Assembly (NCBI GenBank): GCA_028287225.1
Contig: JAQBPZ010000089.1
Span: 1-7,630 of the forward strand
Length of the DNA stretch: 7,630 nt
Source of the DNA: Gemmatimonadota bacterium
GTDB lineage: Bacteria; Gemmatimonadota; Gemmatimonadetes; Gemmatimonadales; Gemmatimonadaceae
Reading direction: 5' to 3'
The notes below the pieces were generated by a model. That model did not search any database, was not told the origin of the DNA, and worked only from the letters and a program-made list of their open reading frames with translations. The translations under genes were made by a program, and so were the position numbers. This document shows positions 5,700 to 7,630 of this stretch, piece by piece. Each line of letters begins with the position of its first letter. Positions within the stretch are counted from its first letter, which is position 1.

Positions 5700-7163
5700 C
5701 ACCCGCTGCGCCTGTTCGTGCGCGAGCTCGCGCTGGGCTTCGCCGAACAGCGACTGCATCACCCAGGGCCCGCAGCGCGGGTTGCGCCACCAGTCGGCGT
5801 CGTAGCGCTCCACGAGCGTCTCGGTGAGCACCGACTGGAGCTGCCAGGCACGCAGGTAGCGCGCGGCGTAGTAGCGCGGGTCCACGTCCACGAACGCGTC
5901 GGCGCGCGCGTACTGGAAGGTGGTCGCGGAGGTGAGCAGGTCCACGTACAGGTCCGGCAGCGCGTCCCACGACACCGCGCCCCCATACAGCTGCGTCTCG
6001 TAGATCAGCTTGGCCGAGTAGCGACGCAGGAAGTGCAGCTCCTCGAAGCCGGCGCTGTGCAGGAAGGCGGGCGTGGTGCGCTTCTCGAGCCCGGTGTACC
6101 GCTGCAGCCACCCCGGGTCCTGCATCAGGTGGTCGAACAGCATCGCGTACCCTTCCGTGACCGAGTTGTCGCCCATGTAGCGGAACTCCATGGGATGGTC
6201 GGGACGCATGTACGCGAAGTGAAGCGCGTGCCCCAGCTCGTGCAGGTAGGTGTTCCAGTCGGTCTGGCCGCCGTGCGGACGCAGCACCAGGTACACCTCG
6301 TCGGGCACCTGCACCGGCGAGCAGAAGGCGCGCGAGCGCTTTCCCTCGCGCTCGCCGATGTCGTAGCGCACGCGGCCCGCCGCATCGGGGTCGATGCCCA
6401 TCTCGCGGACCTGCTTCCGGATGGACGCGTCCATCCGGTTGGCGGGGAAGTACTCGTCGAACTCGCGGGCCCGGAAGAGCGCGAGCGCGTCGGCCCGCGA
6501 CATCTCGCGGATGTTCATGCCGATGGCCTTCTTCACGAACGACGGCGCCACCTCGTCCCACATCGCCTGCGTGTCCCGCAGGAACGCCTCGCACTCCGCG
6601 CGCAGGCTCGCCAGCGAGATGCCGCTCAACTGCTCCCACGTCGCGTTGTAGCCGTCGGCGATGTCGAGCGACTCGGTGATGTCCCGCTCGCGCTGGAAGC
6701 GCTCGCGCTTCAACGGCGCCAGCTCCTTCTCCACGAGCGCGCGGCGCGCGCGCTCGATCATCGCGCGCTCGGCGGGGTCGGTGCTGTTCCCGAGCTCGAT
6801 GCTCACCGCCTGATAGGGGATCTGCCGCCCGTCCTCCACGCGGACCACGGCCTCGCTCTCCCAGGCGATCTCCCGCTCGTCCTGCGCGGCGAGCTGGCGG
6901 CTGCTCTGCGATTCCACCTGCCAGTCCAGCAGCACCCGCGCCGAGCGGCGCTCCTCGCTCCCCTCGGCGCTGGACTGGAAGTAGTCGCGCGTCAGCTCGA
7001 GCGCGCCCTCCCCGAGGATCGCGCGGTACCTGTGATAGATCGGCTGCAGCTCGGCCGTGGGCTTGAGGCCCGCGTGCGCCTCGTAGAACTCGCGCGACAG
7101 CTCCACCAGGAAGCGCTCGCCGTCCTGCCGCAGCCGCTCGATGGACAGGGGCGCCGCACTCAT
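5640..7163 (-). CDS. M3-like zinc metallopeptidase (oligopeptidase type)
   Basis: This encodes 507 residues. The zinc motif is HELGH (H308, E309, H312) and a third ligand E337 in SVTEGYA lies 25 residues after the second His, the same spacing as in thimet oligopeptidase of family M3. M3 enzymes cut short peptides inside the cell; no signal peptide is seen here. The N-terminal ~290 residues are mostly helical and would form the lid over a deep channel. Family M3 normally has a His and Tyr set downstream of the zinc site; here the corresponding stretch DVDPRYYAARYLRAWQ (426-441) keeps tyrosines but has Asp and no His, so the enzyme is divergent. It is shorter than typical M3 proteins (about 600-700 aa). 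Its ATG7163 overlaps the glycyl-tRNA synthetase stop as ATGA, so coupling is likely. The peptidase call is secure; the exact subfamily is not. Confidence 0.9.
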   Translation of the reverse strand: MSAAPLSIERLRQDGERFLVELSREFYEAHAGLKPTAELQPIYHRYRAILGEGALELTRDYFQSSAEGSEERRSARVLLDWQVESQSSRQLAAQDEREIAWESEAVVRVEDGRQIPYQAVSIELGNSTDPAERAMIERARRALVEKELAPLKRERFQRERDITESLDIADGYNATWEQLSGISLASLRAECEAFLRDTQAMWDEVAPSFVKKAIGMNIREMSRADALALFRAREFDEYFPANRMDASIRKQVREMGIDPDAAGRVRYDIGEREGKRSRAFCSPVQVPDEVYLVLRPHGGQTDWNTYLHELGHALHFAYMRPDHPMEFRYMGDNSVTEGYAMLFDHLMQDPGWLQRYTGLEKRTTPAFLHSAGFEELHFLRRYSAKLIYETQLYGGAVSWDALPDLYVDLLTSATTFQYARADAFVDVDPRYYAARYLRAWQLQSVLTETLVERYDADWWRNPRCGPWVMQSLFGEAQRELAHEQAQRVSGKTLGFAPLVRSIERMLG

Positions 7164-7630
7164 CCCGGCAGCCGCTCCGCGAGGTAGCCGTTGAGCGCGT
7201 CGGCGCCGATGCGCTCCTGCTGCAGGGTGTCGCGGTCGCGGACCGTCACCGTGCCGTCCTTCACCGAGTCCCCGTCCACCGTGATGCAGAACGGGGTGCC
7301 CACCTCGTCCTGGCGGCGGTAGCGCTTGCCGATGCTGCCCGTCTCGTCGTAGTCCACGGGAAAGCGTGTCCGCAGGTCGCCCGCGATGCGGTGCGCCATC
7401 TCGGGCATGCCCTCCTTCTTCGTGAGCGCGAACACCGCGGCCTTGATGGGCGCGAGCGACGGGTGCAGGCGCAGCACCGTGCGCCCCTCCGCCTCGCCTT
7501 CCACCGTCTCCTCGCGGTACGCGTTCACCAGCGCCGCGAGCGTCGCGCGGTCGGCGCCGACCGAGGTCTCGATGACGTATGGCAGGTAGCGCTTGTTGTT
7601 CGGCTGGTCGAAGTACTCCAGCTTCTTGCC
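7160..7630 (-). CDS. glyQS: Glycyl-tRNA synthetase, single-chain alpha2 type, C-terminal part
   Basis: The frame is open from the right edge (7630) to TGA at 7162-7160 and gives the last 156 residues; the 5' two-thirds lie outside. It begins in the class II catalytic core with a motif 3 segment, LPYVIETSVGADRATL (residues 16-31 of this fragment, with the conserved Arg in GADR). The anticodon-binding domain follows: LHPSLAPIKAAVFALTKK, then DLRTRFPVDYDETGSIGKRYRRQDEVGTPFCITVD and VTVRDRDTLQQERI. This is the eukaryote/archaea-like homodimeric GlyRS also found in several bacterial phyla, not the alpha2beta2 enzyme of Escherichia coli. The protein charges tRNA-Gly with glycine in the cytoplasm. 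The stop shares ATGA with the M3-like peptidase start, so the peptidase is probably translated from the same mRNA. Confidence 0.97.
   Translation of the reverse strand, partial: GKKLEYFDQPNNKRYLPYVIETSVGADRATLAALVNAYREETVEGEAEGRTVLRLHPSLAPIKAAVFALTKKEGMPEMAHRIAGDLRTRFPVDYDETGSIGKRYRRQDEVGTPFCITVDGDSVKDGTVTVRDRDTLQQERIGADALNGYLAERLPG

Noticed and set aside
5718..7187. Long plus-strand open frame (489 codons)
   Set aside because: It is antisense to the M3-like peptidase; composition is typical of a shadow frame.

Overview
The window is a GC-rich stretch of bacterial chromosome with strongly GC-biased third codon positions. The gene content suggests Gemmatimonadota or a similar GC-rich lineage: a single-chain (alpha2-type) glycyl-tRNA synthetase, a MoxR operon with small uncharacterised partners, and ATGA-coupled genes. 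This taxonomic call is inference from style and gene families, not from a marker search. Nearly everything is on the minus strand. The long plus-strand open frames antisense to these genes are composition artefacts.

Left end (1-1499, minus strand): three tightly packed genes, read in the order 114-aa conserved-looking protein, then a 107-aa protein with a ubiquitin-like (beta-grasp) pattern, then a MoxR-family AAA+ ATPase that runs off the left edge. The first two overlap by ATGA, and the third starts about 8 bases after the second. They look like one operon for a MoxR chaperone with two small accessory proteins.

Middle (1750-3524): a plus-strand 149-aa helical protein of unknown function meets, tail to tail, a soluble GAF-domain histidine kinase on the minus strand. 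The two stop codons lie in one CTAG palindrome. The kinase has no response regulator beside it.

3525-3813 is the most unusual part. It is a non-coding gap between the kinase and an M20 peptidase, filled by a long nested inverted repeat (outer arms 3591-3601/3786-3796; core arms 3606-3648/3734-3776, of which 23 bp are perfect). Each core arm carries four GCGAAT-type boxes at starts 10, 11 and 10 bp apart, that is, in phase with the DNA helix. A GC-rich hairpin followed by five T lies at its left edge.

Right part (3814-7630): an M20 zinc peptidase (minus), a divergent gap, a possible small plus-strand gene, an M3-like zinc peptidase (minus), and the C-terminal part of glycyl-tRNA synthetase (minus, entering from the right edge). 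The synthetase and the M3-like peptidase share ATGA and are probably translationally coupled.
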